Shown: positions 26,059 to 33,668, numbered from the stretch's first letter. The stretch is DNA of 36,169 bases from Deltaproteobacteria bacterium (GCA_016928025.1 JAFGLN010000068.1:1-36169), one strand, 5' to 3'. Numbers and translations are program-made. The notes: generated by a model from the sequence alone, not told the origin.

Positions 26059-27548
26059 TATTTTCCCCCGTCATCTCGGATGCGCATATGAGGAAATAAA
26101 ATGACGTCCCGGATGGAAGGAGAATCGGTGAACAGCATGACCAGCCGGTCGATGCCGATGCCTTCCCCGGCTGTCGGCGGCATGGCGTACTCGAGGACCC
26201 GTATGTAATCCTCATCCATCTCATGGGCCTCGTCGTCGCCTGCTTCCCTTTCCGCGAGCTGCATCAGGAACCGCTCGCGCTGATCGGCGGGATCGTTTAA
26301 TTCGGAAAAACCATTAGCGATTTCCCGTCCGCAGATGTACAGCTCGAAACGATCGGTGAATGAAGGATCTTGATCGTTTTTCCTTGACAGAGGAGACACC
26401 TCGACAGGGTATTGCGTAATAAAGGTGGGCTGAATGAGTTTTTCTTCGACGACGGCATCAAAGATCGTCATGATTACCTTGCCGAGGGGATCATCGTCAT
26501 TCACCGGCAACCCCCTGTTTCGGGCGTAATCTATTGCTGCGGCTGTATCTCCGATGATGTCGACACTGATTCCGGCCAGGTCGATCAGGGCGTCCCGGAC
26601 GGTAATGCGCCGCCAGGGTGGCTTCAAATCCACCGGCATCCCCTGATATTCAAAAGACAGAGAGCCGAAGAGTTCATGGGCAATATGGGTCAGCATGTCT
26701 TCCGTCAAGGTCATCAGGTCTTCATAGGTCGCATAGGCCTGATAAAATTCCATCATGGTAAACTCAGGATTGTGGAAGGTAGAGATGCCTTCATTACGAA
26801 AATTTCGGTTGATTTCAAAGACCCGCTCCATGCCCCCGGTGATGAGACGCTTCAAATACAGCTCCGGGGCGATGCGCAGATAGAGGTCCATATCCAGCGC
26901 GTTATGGTGCGTTTTGAACGGCCGGGCGACGGCGCCTCCCGCCTGGGGTTGCATCATGGGCGTTTCGACTTCGAGGAAGTCCCGGTCCTCCATAAAACGG
27001 CGAATGAGTTGGATAATGCGGCTGCGCCTGTGGAAAACCTCTTTGACCTGGGGATTGACGATCAAATCCAGGTGACGCTGGCGATAACGGGTTTCGATAT
27101 CCGTTAAACCGTGCCATTTCTCCGGCAGGGGCCTGACGGCCTTGGACAGCAGGCGGATATCCTCTGCCTCGATAGTTAACTCGTTGGTCTTTGTTCTAAA
27201 GACTTTTCCGGAAATATAAATGATATCTCCTACGTCGAGGCGCTTAAAGAGGTTGTACGTTTTTTCATCCAGAATATTCTTGTGAACGAACGCTTGGATA
27301 CGGCCTGTTCGGTCCTGCACTTTAATGAATGCCGCTTTTCCGAAATTTCTGACGGCCATTAATCGCCCCGCCAGGGAAAACCGCTCGTCAATTTCGGACA
27401 GGGCTTCGTGATCCGCTTCCGAAAAACGCTGCAGAACGGCTGCCGCCGTATCTTTTACTTGAATGTTATTGGGATATAATTCAAAGCCCTCCTCTTTGAG
27501 GGCCTCCATTTTTTCCTTACGTTTCTTTAAAAGTTCACTTTCTTCCAT
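26058..27548 (-). CDS. lysS: Lysyl-tRNA synthetase, class II
   Basis: LysS charges tRNA-Lys in the cytoplasm. The 496-residue protein has an N-terminal OB-fold anticodon-binding domain ('SLAGRLMAVRNFGKAAFIKV', 'DRTGRIQAFVHK'), class II motif 1 around 'RRSRIIQLIRRFMEDRDFLE', motif 2 'FEINRNFRNEGISTFHNPEF' and motif 3 'GEGIGIDRLVMLFTDS'. Length matches bacterial LysS. It heads the long envelope operon: its stop overlaps the lolC/E start, and a sigma70-like promoter lies 34-62 nt upstream. This lysS-lol-bam-lpx order is a known feature of several Desulfobacterota. Confidence 0.96.
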   Translation of the reverse strand: MEESELLKKRKEKMEALKEEGFELYPNNIQVKDTAAAVLQRFSEADHEALSEIDERFSLAGRLMAVRNFGKAAFIKVQDRTGRIQAFVHKNILDEKTYNLFKRLDVGDIIYISGKVFRTKTNELTIEAEDIRLLSKAVRPLPEKWHGLTDIETRYRQRHLDLIVNPQVKEVFHRRSRIIQLIRRFMEDRDFLEVETPMMQPQAGGAVARPFKTHHNALDMDLYLRIAPELYLKRLITGGMERVFEINRNFRNEGISTFHNPEFTMMEFYQAYATYEDLMTLTEDMLTHIAHELFGSLSFEYQGMPVDLKPPWRRITVRDALIDLAGISVDIIGDTAAAIDYARNRGLPVNDDDPLGKVIMTIFDAVVEEKLIQPTFITQYPVEVSPLSRKNDQDPSFTDRFELYICGREIANGFSELNDPADQRERFLMQLAEREAGDDEAHEMDEDYIRVLEYAMPPTAGEGIGIDRLVMLFTDSPSIRDVILFPHMRIRDDGGK

Positions 27549-27581
27549 TTAACACGGCCCCTGTTAGATATAAAGTTGAAT

Positions 27582-27610
27582 TTACTATATTTATTTTCTC
27601 AAATAGTCAA
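27582..27610 (-). promoter_or_regulatory. Sigma70-like promoter of the lysS envelope operon
   Basis: On the minus strand TTGACT (27605-27610) is followed after exactly 17 nt by TAGTAA (27582-27587). The -35 box matches consensus at 5 of 6, the -10 box at only 3-4. The lysS start codon is ~34 nt below the -10 box. The placement in front of a 16-gene run supports it. The AT-rich sequence allows other registers. Confidence 0.5.
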
Positions 27611-27611
27611 G

Positions 27612-27628
27612 CGATGATTTAATCATCG
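27612..27628. repeat. 17-bp palindrome overlapping the exporter stop and next to the lysS -35 box
   Basis: CGATGATT-T-AATCATCG is a perfect 8-bp palindrome around one central base. It covers the last codons and stop of the ABC exporter and ends one base from the lysS promoter -35 box. It could be an operator for the lysS operon or chance in a coding end. The stem has no T-tract suited to a terminator. Confidence 0.4.
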
Positions 27629-29448
27629 GCAATCTGTCCGCCCTGCATCTGGCGCGTCCAGGACGCGGCATAGCGTCCGCCCGCGGAAAGAAGATCCTTG
27701 TGGCTTCCCGATTCGATGATCCGACCCTGATCCATGACGTGGATGACATCGGCCTGCATGGCCGTTGTGAACCGATGGGTAATAATCAGGGCGGTGCGCC
27801 CTGTGACCAGCTGTCGGAACCGCATCAACCAGTCCACCTCCGCCCAGGAGTCCATGGAACTGGTCGGTTCATCCAGGATGACGAGCTGTGCCTTCCGTAA
27901 GAAGGCCCGGGCGAGGGCCAAACGCTGCCATTCGCCGCCGCTGAGTTCGGCGCCCCCGAACCATTTACCCAGGACCGCCGCATAGGTTTCGGGCAGCCGG
28001 CTGATGGGGGCATCGGCGCCAGCCGCCTTTGCCGCTTCTTCGATCTCAAGGAGGTCCGGCTTGTGTTCCAAATCTCCGAAGGCGATATTGTTAAAGACCG
28101 TATCGTGAAAGCGGACGGGTTCTTGAAACAGGACGGTGATGTGCCGGCGCAAATCCTCCTGAGAGAGGGTGCGGATGTCAATGTCGTCCAGTAAGATCCT
28201 CCCGTCTGTGGGATCGTAAAAACGGGACAGTAGTTTGATCAGAGTTGATTTTCCCGCACCGTTTTCACCGACCACCGCGGTGATGGAGCCTGCCGGCAGA
28301 GACAGATGAAAATGATCCAGGGCCGGCCGGCTGCTGCCGGGATACCTAAAGATGATATTTTCCATTTTGATTCCGTCTTTGAGCCCCGGATGAGGCAACT
28401 GCTGGTGCGGCTCCCGGATGTTGGGTGTCAGGGCGAGGAATTCAAACAGATTTTCCAGGAAGGTAATGTTCCGATAGATTTCTCCGGCGCTGCCCAAGAG
28501 GGACCGCATCATGCGTTGCCCCTGAAAGAAGGCCTGCAATAAGAGGGCCAGATCGCCGAGGGTTAAGAGGCCCCGGGCCGCCTGAAGCCCCATCCAGGCC
28601 AGGACACCTGCCATGCCCGCCAAACCCAGGAGCGCGGCCCATGCCGTTGCAACGGCTTCATCGCGGGCGAGATTGATTTTCTCCCGGCGCAGCCGGGCGC
28701 GGAGATCGGAAAAAAGACGGCGGAAATGAGGGCCCAGTTGAAACAACCGCATTTCCGCCGCCCCCTCCCTTGAGGTCAGCATCATGTCATAATAATTGGT
28801 CTGACGGATAGCCATGGTATTGCGCAACCGCCAGTCGTGAAACCGCAGGGAATGGCGCATGACCACTGCCAGGGCCGGCAGGGTGCTGGCGGCCAGCAGA
28901 ATGGGAATCCAGACGCCAAAAGTTAAGAGAACGCCTGCCATGGCCAGCAACGTGACCAGGCTCTGGAGGAGGGCGCCGGTATTTTCAATGAGGGCGGCCG
29001 GGCGGTTCAGTGCATCAATGCGAGCCCGGTGCAGCTGATCGTAATAGTCGGGGGAATCGTAAAAGGACAGATCCAGCCGCATGGCCTGCTCGTGGATGCG
29101 GGTGTGAATGTAATCCTGCACCTGTTCCGATTGGGCCGTGCGGAGCCACCGGCTGATGCTTTGAAAGACTTCCATCCCGATGAGGACGGACGCCATGGCT
29201 GCAACCGCCGGCAGGAGTCTTAACAGGGCTGGTATGCCGCCGCCGGTCCGGATCAGATCAGCGACGCCGTCCACAATGATTTTAGTGAGATACACGGAGG
29301 CAACGGGCAGGAGCCCCTGAATCAAAAGCAGGACGAAACCAGCGGCGGTTAGAAACCCGGCGGCTCGATACACGAGGCCGAACGTTTTGGACAGATAAGG
29401 CAATTGCGTTTTGGCCATGGTTAAGGCGCGCTGCAATGATTGTTTCAT
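27619..29448 (-). CDS. ABC exporter, fused membrane and ATP-binding domains
   Basis: A 609-residue half-transporter. The membrane domain (about 1-340) has six hydrophobic segments, and the ATPase domain has Walker A 'GENGAGKST' (394-402), 'ITVLFQEPVRFHDTVFNNIA', signature 'LSGGEWQRLALARAF', Walker B 'LVILDEPTSSMD' and 'ALIITHRFTTA'. The membrane domain ('LSFYDSPDYYDQLHRARIDA') resembles lantibiotic/peptide exporters of the NisT/SpaT type rather than MsbA. The substrate is unknown and no precursor or modifying enzyme is nearby. The gene is visibly GC-richer than its neighbours (72% and 67% in two hand-counted 60-base rows). ATG 29448 lacks a clear ribosome site. Confidence 0.85.
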   Translation of the reverse strand: MKQSLQRALTMAKTQLPYLSKTFGLVYRAAGFLTAAGFVLLLIQGLLPVASVYLTKIIVDGVADLIRTGGGIPALLRLLPAVAAMASVLIGMEVFQSISRWLRTAQSEQVQDYIHTRIHEQAMRLDLSFYDSPDYYDQLHRARIDALNRPAALIENTGALLQSLVTLLAMAGVLLTFGVWIPILLAASTLPALAVVMRHSLRFHDWRLRNTMAIRQTNYYDMMLTSREGAAEMRLFQLGPHFRRLFSDLRARLRREKINLARDEAVATAWAALLGLAGMAGVLAWMGLQAARGLLTLGDLALLLQAFFQGQRMMRSLLGSAGEIYRNITFLENLFEFLALTPNIREPHQQLPHPGLKDGIKMENIIFRYPGSSRPALDHFHLSLPAGSITAVVGENGAGKSTLIKLLSRFYDPTDGRILLDDIDIRTLSQEDLRRHITVLFQEPVRFHDTVFNNIAFGDLEHKPDLLEIEEAAKAAGADAPISRLPETYAAVLGKWFGGAELSGGEWQRLALARAFLRKAQLVILDEPTSSMDSWAEVDWLMRFRQLVTGRTALIITHRFTTAMQADVIHVMDQGRIIESGSHKDLLSAGGRYAASWTRQMQGGQIADD

Positions 29449-29470
29449 AGGGTTGACTTTATAACTGGTT

Positions 29471-29503
29471 AAATTGACTGCAAAAAGTGTGAATAGTCAA
29501 TTT
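29471..29503. repeat. 9-bp inverted repeat upstream of the ABC exporter
   Basis: AAATTGACT (29471-29479) and AGTCAATTT (29495-29503) are perfect reverse complements around a 15-nt spacer. The repeat lies 23-55 nt upstream of the exporter start. The arm contains TTGACT on each strand, a -35-like hexamer. It could be an operator for the exporter, or a hairpin in its leader. Confidence 0.5.
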
Positions 29504-29798
29504 CTCCGTCACCTTTCACGGATTACTTGTCTGCCTGGCCGTATTCCTGGGAGTCATGGGGATTGTTACAAGAATACGGGGTATTTTTATACCGTTGCGC
29601 TATTTGTCTGTCTTTGCCATCCATCCTATAACCCAAGGGATCATAAGAGGCAAGCCGTTTTGCGTTTCGCAGGAAGTGATATTGAAGGACCTTGCTATCT
29701 GATTTTTTTTAGAAGTCGTTAGATAATAAAGAAACCGGATTCCGGATCGAAATCCAAGGGCCATGTTTCTGGATCTTGACAACCTTGAGAAAAATCAA

Positions 29799-29827
29799 TT
29801 GCCAGTTACATTTAAGTTATGTATGAT
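29799..29827 (+). promoter_or_regulatory. Sigma70-like promoter of ssb
   Basis: TTGCCA (29799-29804) and TATGAT (29822-29827) are separated by exactly 17 nt. The -35 box matches 4 of 6 and the -10 box 5 of 6. The ssb start codon is 32 nt below the -10 box, leaving a ~25-nt leader that includes the GGGGGAG ribosome site. Confidence 0.65.
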
Positions 29828-29859
29828 ACACGGAAAATATGTGAGAAAGGGGGAGACAA

Positions 29860-30279
29860 ATGGTTAATAAAGTGATTCTGATCGGCCGGTTGGGGGCGGA
29901 TCCGGAGGCCCGATACACACCTGATGGTATGATGGTTACGAATTTTCGCATGGCTACGGATATGCAGTGGAAGGACAAAAACGGCGAGCGGGTTTCAAAA
30001 ACAGAGTGGCACCGTATCGTAACCTTTGGCCGGTTGGCGGAAATCTGCAACAGTTATCTTATGAAAGGTAAAATGGTCTTTATTGAAGGCAGAATACAGA
30101 CCCGGTCATGGGACGATAGAGACGGCAATAAACGCTATACGACGGAAATTGTCGCAAACGATATGAAGATGCTTGATTCGAAGGGACAAACAAAGGACAC
30201 CGACGGCCAAGGTGAAGAGGATCAAATACCCGCGTATGCGGAGCCCGAAACCATCCCCGAAAACGACGTCCCGTTTTAA
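29860..30279 (+). CDS. ssb: Single-stranded DNA-binding protein
   Basis: SSB coats single-stranded DNA in replication and repair and recruits partners through its acidic tail. The 139-residue protein has the OB fold at about 1-105: '[20 protein letters not shown]', '[16 protein letters not shown]', '[20 protein letters not shown]' and '[13 protein letters not shown]'. A short polar linker follows, ending 'IPENDVPF', the partner-binding tip. The linker is shorter than in E. coli SSB (178 aa). ATG 29860 follows GGGGGAG, and a good promoter lies upstream. It converges on tatA with 12 nt between stops. Confidence 0.96.
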   Translation: MVNKVILIGRLGADPEARYTPDGMMVTNFRMATDMQWKDKNGERVSKTEWHRIVTFGRLAEICNSYLMKGKMVFIEGRIQTRSWDDRDGNKRYTTEIVANDMKMLDSKGQTKDTDGQGEEDQIPAYAEPETIPENDVPF

Positions 30280-30291
30280 GAAACACCCGGC

Positions 30292-30480
30292 TTACTTGGG
30301 CTCAATCTTCTTATTGGGATCGGGGGAAACGTCGAGTTCATCCTGTTCGTTCGTGGCCTTTTTGAAGTTCTTTATTCCCTTGCCTATGGCTCCGCCGATT
30401 TCGGGCAGTTTCCCGGCACCGAAGATGATCAGGATGATCACCAGAATGATCAGGAGTTCCGGCATACCTATTCCAAACAT
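30292..30480 (-). CDS. tatA: Sec-independent translocase protein TatA
   Basis: A 62-residue pore subunit of the twin-arginine system, which exports folded proteins across the inner membrane. Seen: a membrane helix at about 6-22 ('[20 protein letters not shown]'), the F-G-x-x-K-L-P-E hinge, the amphipathic helix '[17 protein letters not shown]', and a charged tail. Length and the F-G motif fit TatA rather than TatB. tatC is not in the window. ATG 30480 follows GAGG ten bases upstream. It has its own promoter (30538-30566), apart from rodZ. Confidence 0.93.
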   Translation of the reverse strand: MFGIGMPELLIILVIILIIFGAGKLPEIGGAIGKGIKNFKKATNEQDELDVSPDPNKKIEPK

Positions 30481-30537
30481 GTATTTATTACCTCATTAAA
30501 ATCGTTAAGGGTTTAATTCGAAAATCTTTTTTTTCTC

Positions 30538-30566
30538 ATCCTAAACCAGGAAAGGACCTTTGTCAA
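30538..30566 (-). promoter_or_regulatory. Sigma70-like promoter of tatA
   Basis: On the minus strand a perfect TTGACA (30561-30566) is followed after 17 nt by TAGGAT (30538-30543, 4 of 6). The tatA start lies ~57 nt below the -10 box. The promoter sits just past the end of the rodZ-like gene, so tatA can be transcribed on its own. Confidence 0.65.
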
Positions 30567-30583
30567 ACACATATTTTTTCGAT

Positions 30584-31555
30584 TTACGGTAAGCGCAAAT
30601 GGACAACGTCGCCCGGTTCTCCTAAATGTCCCAATGATTTTCCCTGGAAAGTAATATCAATACCGCCGGCATTGCCGCAATCGATTAAAAAACCTCTGGT
30701 TGCCGTGCGCATTACCTTATCGCCCGGCCTTAACATTACGTCATACGGCTCATCCTCATCGTCTCCCGTTATGCGTATCCATGTCAGTTCCCTGGCTTCA
30801 ACGGTCAGGATATAAGGCTTTGTGATCGCAAAGGTGTCCGAATTTTTCTCATTTGGGCCAGGAGGATTTTGAGCCTCCTCTTGGACAGGTTGATGATCAT
30901 TGCTTGCGATGAGGGGCTGGGGAACTTCTTCTACCGATCGATTGACATCATTTGCCGCATGAAGCCGGGGTGTCGCTTTTGCAGATTGATTTTTCTGCTG
31001 CGTATTTGGTTTATCCCCTTTTACACTATCCATATCGGAAATACTCTCTTTTGGGGCGAGACCGTCATTCTTTTCTGGTTTCAAATTATCAGCTTTTTCC
31101 ACAAGGGGTAAATCAGCAACAGGTATTTTTTCGTCGGCATTTCGATTCGAGGGGGAAGTAAAAAAGACAGCTAAAGTTCCAATGATTAGAACAGTGAATA
31201 TACCGATGATCATGTATCTCTTTTTGCCGGATCCTGCGCTTGCTCCATGCTGGTGCTGTTCCGGATATATTTTTTGAGTTTTTTCAAGAAAATCTTCGTA
31301 ATGCTTAAGGATGACGTTGCCCTCGATGCCGATGGCTTCTTCGTATTTTTTGATAAACGATTTTGAATACACCGGGGGCGGTAGTAAATCGAAAGTTTCA
31401 TTTTCAATAGATTCGAGATGAACGATGCTGATTCTTGTGAGATCGGATATATCTTTCAGCATCAATCCTTTTGATTCCCTGATCGACTTTACATCGATTG
31501 GTGGTTGATGCACGCTATAATCCCCTTTCCCAGACATGGATTCATTCATCTTCAT
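30584..31555 (-). CDS. rodZ: RodZ-like protein, HTH plus membrane anchor plus DUF4115
   Basis: A 323-residue inner-membrane protein resembling RodZ, which links MreB to the wall machinery for cell shape. The N-terminal HTH_25 domain (about 19-92) contains 'SIRESKGLMLKDISDLTRIS' and 'PPPVYSKSFIKKYEEAIG'. One membrane helix lies at about 114-134. A long low-complexity periplasmic linker (about 135-240) leads to a C-terminal DUF4115 domain ('ILTVEARELTWIRITGDDED' and 'LGHLGEPGDVVHLRLP'). No mreB is near. Three in-frame ATGs (31555, 31549, 31537) compete and none has a clear ribosome site; a hairpin lies directly upstream. Confidence 0.87.
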   Translation of the reverse strand: MKMNESMSGKGDYSVHQPPIDVKSIRESKGLMLKDISDLTRISIVHLESIENETFDLLPPPVYSKSFIKKYEEAIGIEGNVILKHYEDFLEKTQKIYPEQHQHGASAGSGKKRYMIIGIFTVLIIGTLAVFFTSPSNRNADEKIPVADLPLVEKADNLKPEKNDGLAPKESISDMDSVKGDKPNTQQKNQSAKATPRLHAANDVNRSVEEVPQPLIASNDHQPVQEEAQNPPGPNEKNSDTFAITKPYILTVEARELTWIRITGDDEDEPYDVMLRPGDKVMRTATRGFLIDCGNAGGIDITFQGKSLGHLGEPGDVVHLRLP

Positions 31556-32071
31556 GATATAAAATCATCGGATGTGATGATTTTTAAATTCCTAACACGA
31601 AATCATATTTACCTCAACAAAAAGAAAATTAAAGAGAAATTTGGTTAATTTATAAATAAGAGTTTAATGACAGATGTCTTGAAACGTGTTAATGTTGATT
31701 AAAATTTAAAAAACCTTCGAAGGGAATGGGCAATGAAGTACTGCTTGAGGATGCTTATCCCGAGAGCGTCGGTTCATGATTAACGAAGTGATAAAATAGG
31801 CCTTTGGTGTTGTGGTCGAATAGAAAGAGACGGTTTGAAAAAAAATCAATCGTGAAGATCTTGACGGGTCTTTCCATATAAATTTTCGACATGAAGTTTC
31901 AGGTTTTCATCTTCTTGCAAGCCAAACGGGTTCTTATAAATCGTTGTTTGAAAAAGAACAAGAAGTTAAATCGTCTCATGGTTGTTGTGTCCTTTTCCCT
32001 GGATAGATTAAACTTGTGGGAGACGGTTAAATTTTTCTAATCCATTAAAATAACAGAAGGGAGTGGACGAT
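31556..32071. other. Long intergenic region between divergent rodZ and baeRF genes
   Basis: About 500 nt without a convincing gene. It holds the rodZ-proximal hairpin (31561-31584), a very AT-rich middle, and the AGAAGGGAG ribosome site for the gene at 32072. A weak stem (AAGATC/GGTCTT around 31855-31872) was seen. I recognised no tRNA, 6S, SRP or riboswitch core, though a small RNA is not excluded. Confidence 0.55.
31561..31584. promoter_or_regulatory. Perfect 9-bp inverted repeat just upstream of rodZ
   Basis: AAAATCATC (31561-31569) and GATGATTTT (31576-31584) are perfect reverse complements around a 6-nt centre. It ends 5 nt before the rodZ start codon, where a ribosome site would normally be. 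In RNA it would cover the initiation region; in DNA it could be an operator for a dimeric regulator. Function is inference. Confidence 0.55.
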
Positions 32072-33217
32072 ATGGATTCATTGTCTAAAGATGAATTAAA
32101 GACATTGATGCAAAAGCATGAAGGTTTGTGTATTTCGGTTTTTATGCCCACCTATCGTACCGGTGCAGAAATTCAACAAAACCAAATCCGATTGAGAAAT
32201 CTACTGAAACAGGTCGAGTCGAAGCTTGAGGCCGCCGGTGTGCGCACCCAGGAAATCGAGAAGTTCCTGGAGCCGGCTTCGGCACTTATAAACAATATCC
32301 TTTTCTGGCGCCGTCAAAGTGACGGGCTGGCACTCTTTATTGCTGCCGATTTGTTTCGTTGTTACCGGCTTCCCGCCGATTTTGATGAAGTCATGGTGAT
32401 TACGGATCGTTTTCACATCAAACCACTGCTGCATCTTTTGGTCAGCAAAGTGCCCTTTTATATCTTGGCGCTTAGTCAGAATGATGTAAAAATTTATGAA
32501 GGAACAAAGCGAAGTTTTCGGGAACTTGAGATGGAATCTATTCCTAAAAACCTAAACGCGGCGCTCCAGTATAATGAGCCGGAAAAACAGATCCGCTTTC
32601 GCGCCGGGACATCAACCGGCGGCAACAACGTCATGATGTCCGGACACGGTGCCGACATAGACGATACGAAAGAAAACCTTTTAAAATATTTTCGTCAGAT
32701 TGATAGGGGTGTGCGTGATCTTTTGAAAAACGAGAGAGCACCGCTTGTTTTGGCTGGAGTCGAATATCTGTTTCCTATCTACAAAGAAGCCAATACCCAT
32801 CCGGGCCTGATCGATGAGGGCATTGCCGGCAATCCGAAGGGTATGAGTCCCGACAAACTCCATCCCCAAGCGTGGAAGCTTGTTAAGCCTTATTTTAAGA
32901 AAGACCGCAACGATGCCCTGGCCCAGTATCGTCAGTCATCCGGCACGGGCCTGACGTCAAAAGATGTGATGGAAATTGTACCGGATGCTTATCACGGAAG
33001 GGTTGGCCTCCTTTTTTTATCCATCGGACGACAGCAGTGGGGTGTCTTTGATCCTCAAAGCGGCAAAGTTAAACTTCACGAGGCAATGGCGCCGGGCAAT
33101 GAAGATCTTCTGGATCTTGCCGCGATCCAGACCTTCTTGAACGGCGGCAAGGTATTTACGCTGCCGCCGGAAAAAATGCCGGACGAAGCTCCCATCGCAG
33201 CGGTGTTTCGATATTAA
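32072..33217 (+). CDS. Bacterial archaeo-eukaryotic release factor-like protein (baeRF)
   Basis: The 381-residue product resembles the baeRF group, bacterial relatives of eukaryotic/archaeal aRF1-eRF1 proposed to act in ribosome rescue or translation quality control. Seen: 'GLCISVFMPTYRTGAEIQQN' (18-37), 'FWRRQSDGLALFI' (78-90), 'DRFHIKPLLHLL' (112-123), 'FYILALSQNDVKIYEG', and the C-terminal 'DLLDLAAIQTFLNGGKVFTL' and 'IAAVFRY'. No GGQ peptide-release motif is visible; the nearest is 'TGGNN' (182-186) in a glycine-rich loop. ATG 32072 has AGAAGGGAG at ideal spacing; a GTG at 32063 lies inside that site. The next gene downstream is a small membrane protein. Confidence 0.75.
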   Translation: MDSLSKDELKTLMQKHEGLCISVFMPTYRTGAEIQQNQIRLRNLLKQVESKLEAAGVRTQEIEKFLEPASALINNILFWRRQSDGLALFIAADLFRCYRLPADFDEVMVITDRFHIKPLLHLLVSKVPFYILALSQNDVKIYEGTKRSFRELEMESIPKNLNAALQYNEPEKQIRFRAGTSTGGNNVMMSGHGADIDDTKENLLKYFRQIDRGVRDLLKNERAPLVLAGVEYLFPIYKEANTHPGLIDEGIAGNPKGMSPDKLHPQAWKLVKPYFKKDRNDALAQYRQSSGTGLTSKDVMEIVPDAYHGRVGLLFLSIGRQQWGVFDPQSGKVKLHEAMAPGNEDLLDLAAIQTFLNGGKVFTLPPEKMPDEAPIAAVFRY

Positions 33218-33253
33218 ATAAGGAGCAAGGTTCAAGGTAAAGGAGTGACATCG

Positions 33254-33343
33254 ATGATGTGGATGAATAAACAGCCTTCCTTTTTAGTTCCGGGAGCCTC
33301 GAACCTTATTTTCAGAAGAATATGGGAAAACGCCATTTCCTAA
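33254..33343 (+). CDS. Possible 29-residue leader peptide or small protein
   Basis: ATG 33254 follows a strong ribosome site AAAGGAG and opens a frame coding MMWMNKQPSFLVPGASNLIF and nine further residues. It overlaps the start of the 104-residue membrane protein (33322) by 22 nt in another frame, so it could couple translation. No family is recognised; it may be chance. Confidence 0.3.
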   Translation: MMWMNKQPSFLVPGASNLIFRRIWENAIS

Positions 33344-33636
33344 TGATATATGCCGTCCTCTGGGCTGTGGTTATCGGATTGATTTTGTTTCGTTTTAATC
33401 CTGCCATTCACGTCCTGCCGACACTGTCCTCCAGTCACGGCACTTCCGTTATGGGGTTCATGATTTTCTATGGCCCGCTTTTTTTTATCTTGTATCTGAT
33501 GACGGGGTTTATTATCGAGGTTCGCGAGCAATATGTGTCATTAAATCAGCTCAAGGGGTATCTGCGGAAGCGCCGGATTTCAACCATGCTTTTTCTGTCC
33601 GGGCTGATTTTGTTTGTCTTGTTAAACTTGATATAA
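33322..33636 (+). CDS. Small three-helix membrane protein of unknown function
   Basis: A 104-residue hydrophobic protein that I cannot assign. Three membrane helices are visible at about 6-24 ('HFLMIYAVLWAVVIGLILF'), 44-65 ('GFMIFYGPLFFILYLMTGFI') and 87-104. Between helices 2 and 3 lies a positively charged loop 'YVSLNQLKGYLRKRRISTM', probably cytoplasmic. A histidine-containing loop 'LSSSHGTSVM' joins helices 1 and 2. It follows the baeRF gene by 104 nt in the same direction and may share its transcript. AGAAG lies just upstream of ATG 33322. Base use matches the neighbours. Confidence 0.6.
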   Translation: MGKRHFLMIYAVLWAVVIGLILFRFNPAIHVLPTLSSSHGTSVMGFMIFYGPLFFILYLMTGFIIEVREQYVSLNQLKGYLRKRRISTMLFLSGLILFVLLNLI

Positions 33637-33644
33637 AGCAACAG

Positions 33645-33668
33645 CGATCATCATTAATACGATGATCG
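33645..33668. terminator. Stem-loop in the convergent gap, weak terminator candidate
   Basis: Arms 33645-33654 and 33659-33668 (CGATCATCAT / ACGATGATCG) pair with one mismatch around a TAAT loop, 9 nt after the stop of the small membrane protein. No T-tract follows on either strand. A second stem (33692-33699 with 33712-33719) lies in the same 127-nt gap. Either could slow converging polymerases. Confidence 0.3.

Larger units (their letters stand above)
29449..29859. other. Intergenic region between divergent ABC exporter and ssb
   Basis: No convincing gene. It holds an inverted repeat near the exporter (29471-29503), an 8-bp stem (29539-29546 with 29572-29579, CCGTATTC/GAATACGG) and the ssb promoter (29799-29827). 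A frame at 29474-29722 codes a cysteine- and proline-rich peptide with no family resemblance, which I take as chance. No tRNA or known small RNA was recognised. Confidence 0.6.

Noticed and set aside
26412-27107. Long plus-strand open frame (231 codons) opposite lysS
   Set aside because: It is an antisense shadow; lysS motifs on the other strand are unambiguous.
29474-29722. 82-codon open frame between the ABC exporter and ssb
   Set aside because: The peptide has no recognisable motif, the start lies inside the inverted repeat region, and composition looks like non-coding DNA.
30400-30460. Repeated GATGATCA-like units that could suggest a tandem repeat
   Set aside because: They lie in the tatA membrane helix and arise from repeated Ile/Val/Leu codons.
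31727-31745. Possible sigma54 promoter (GGGCAATGAAGTACTGC)
   Set aside because: The GG and GC elements are not at the required -24/-12 spacing.
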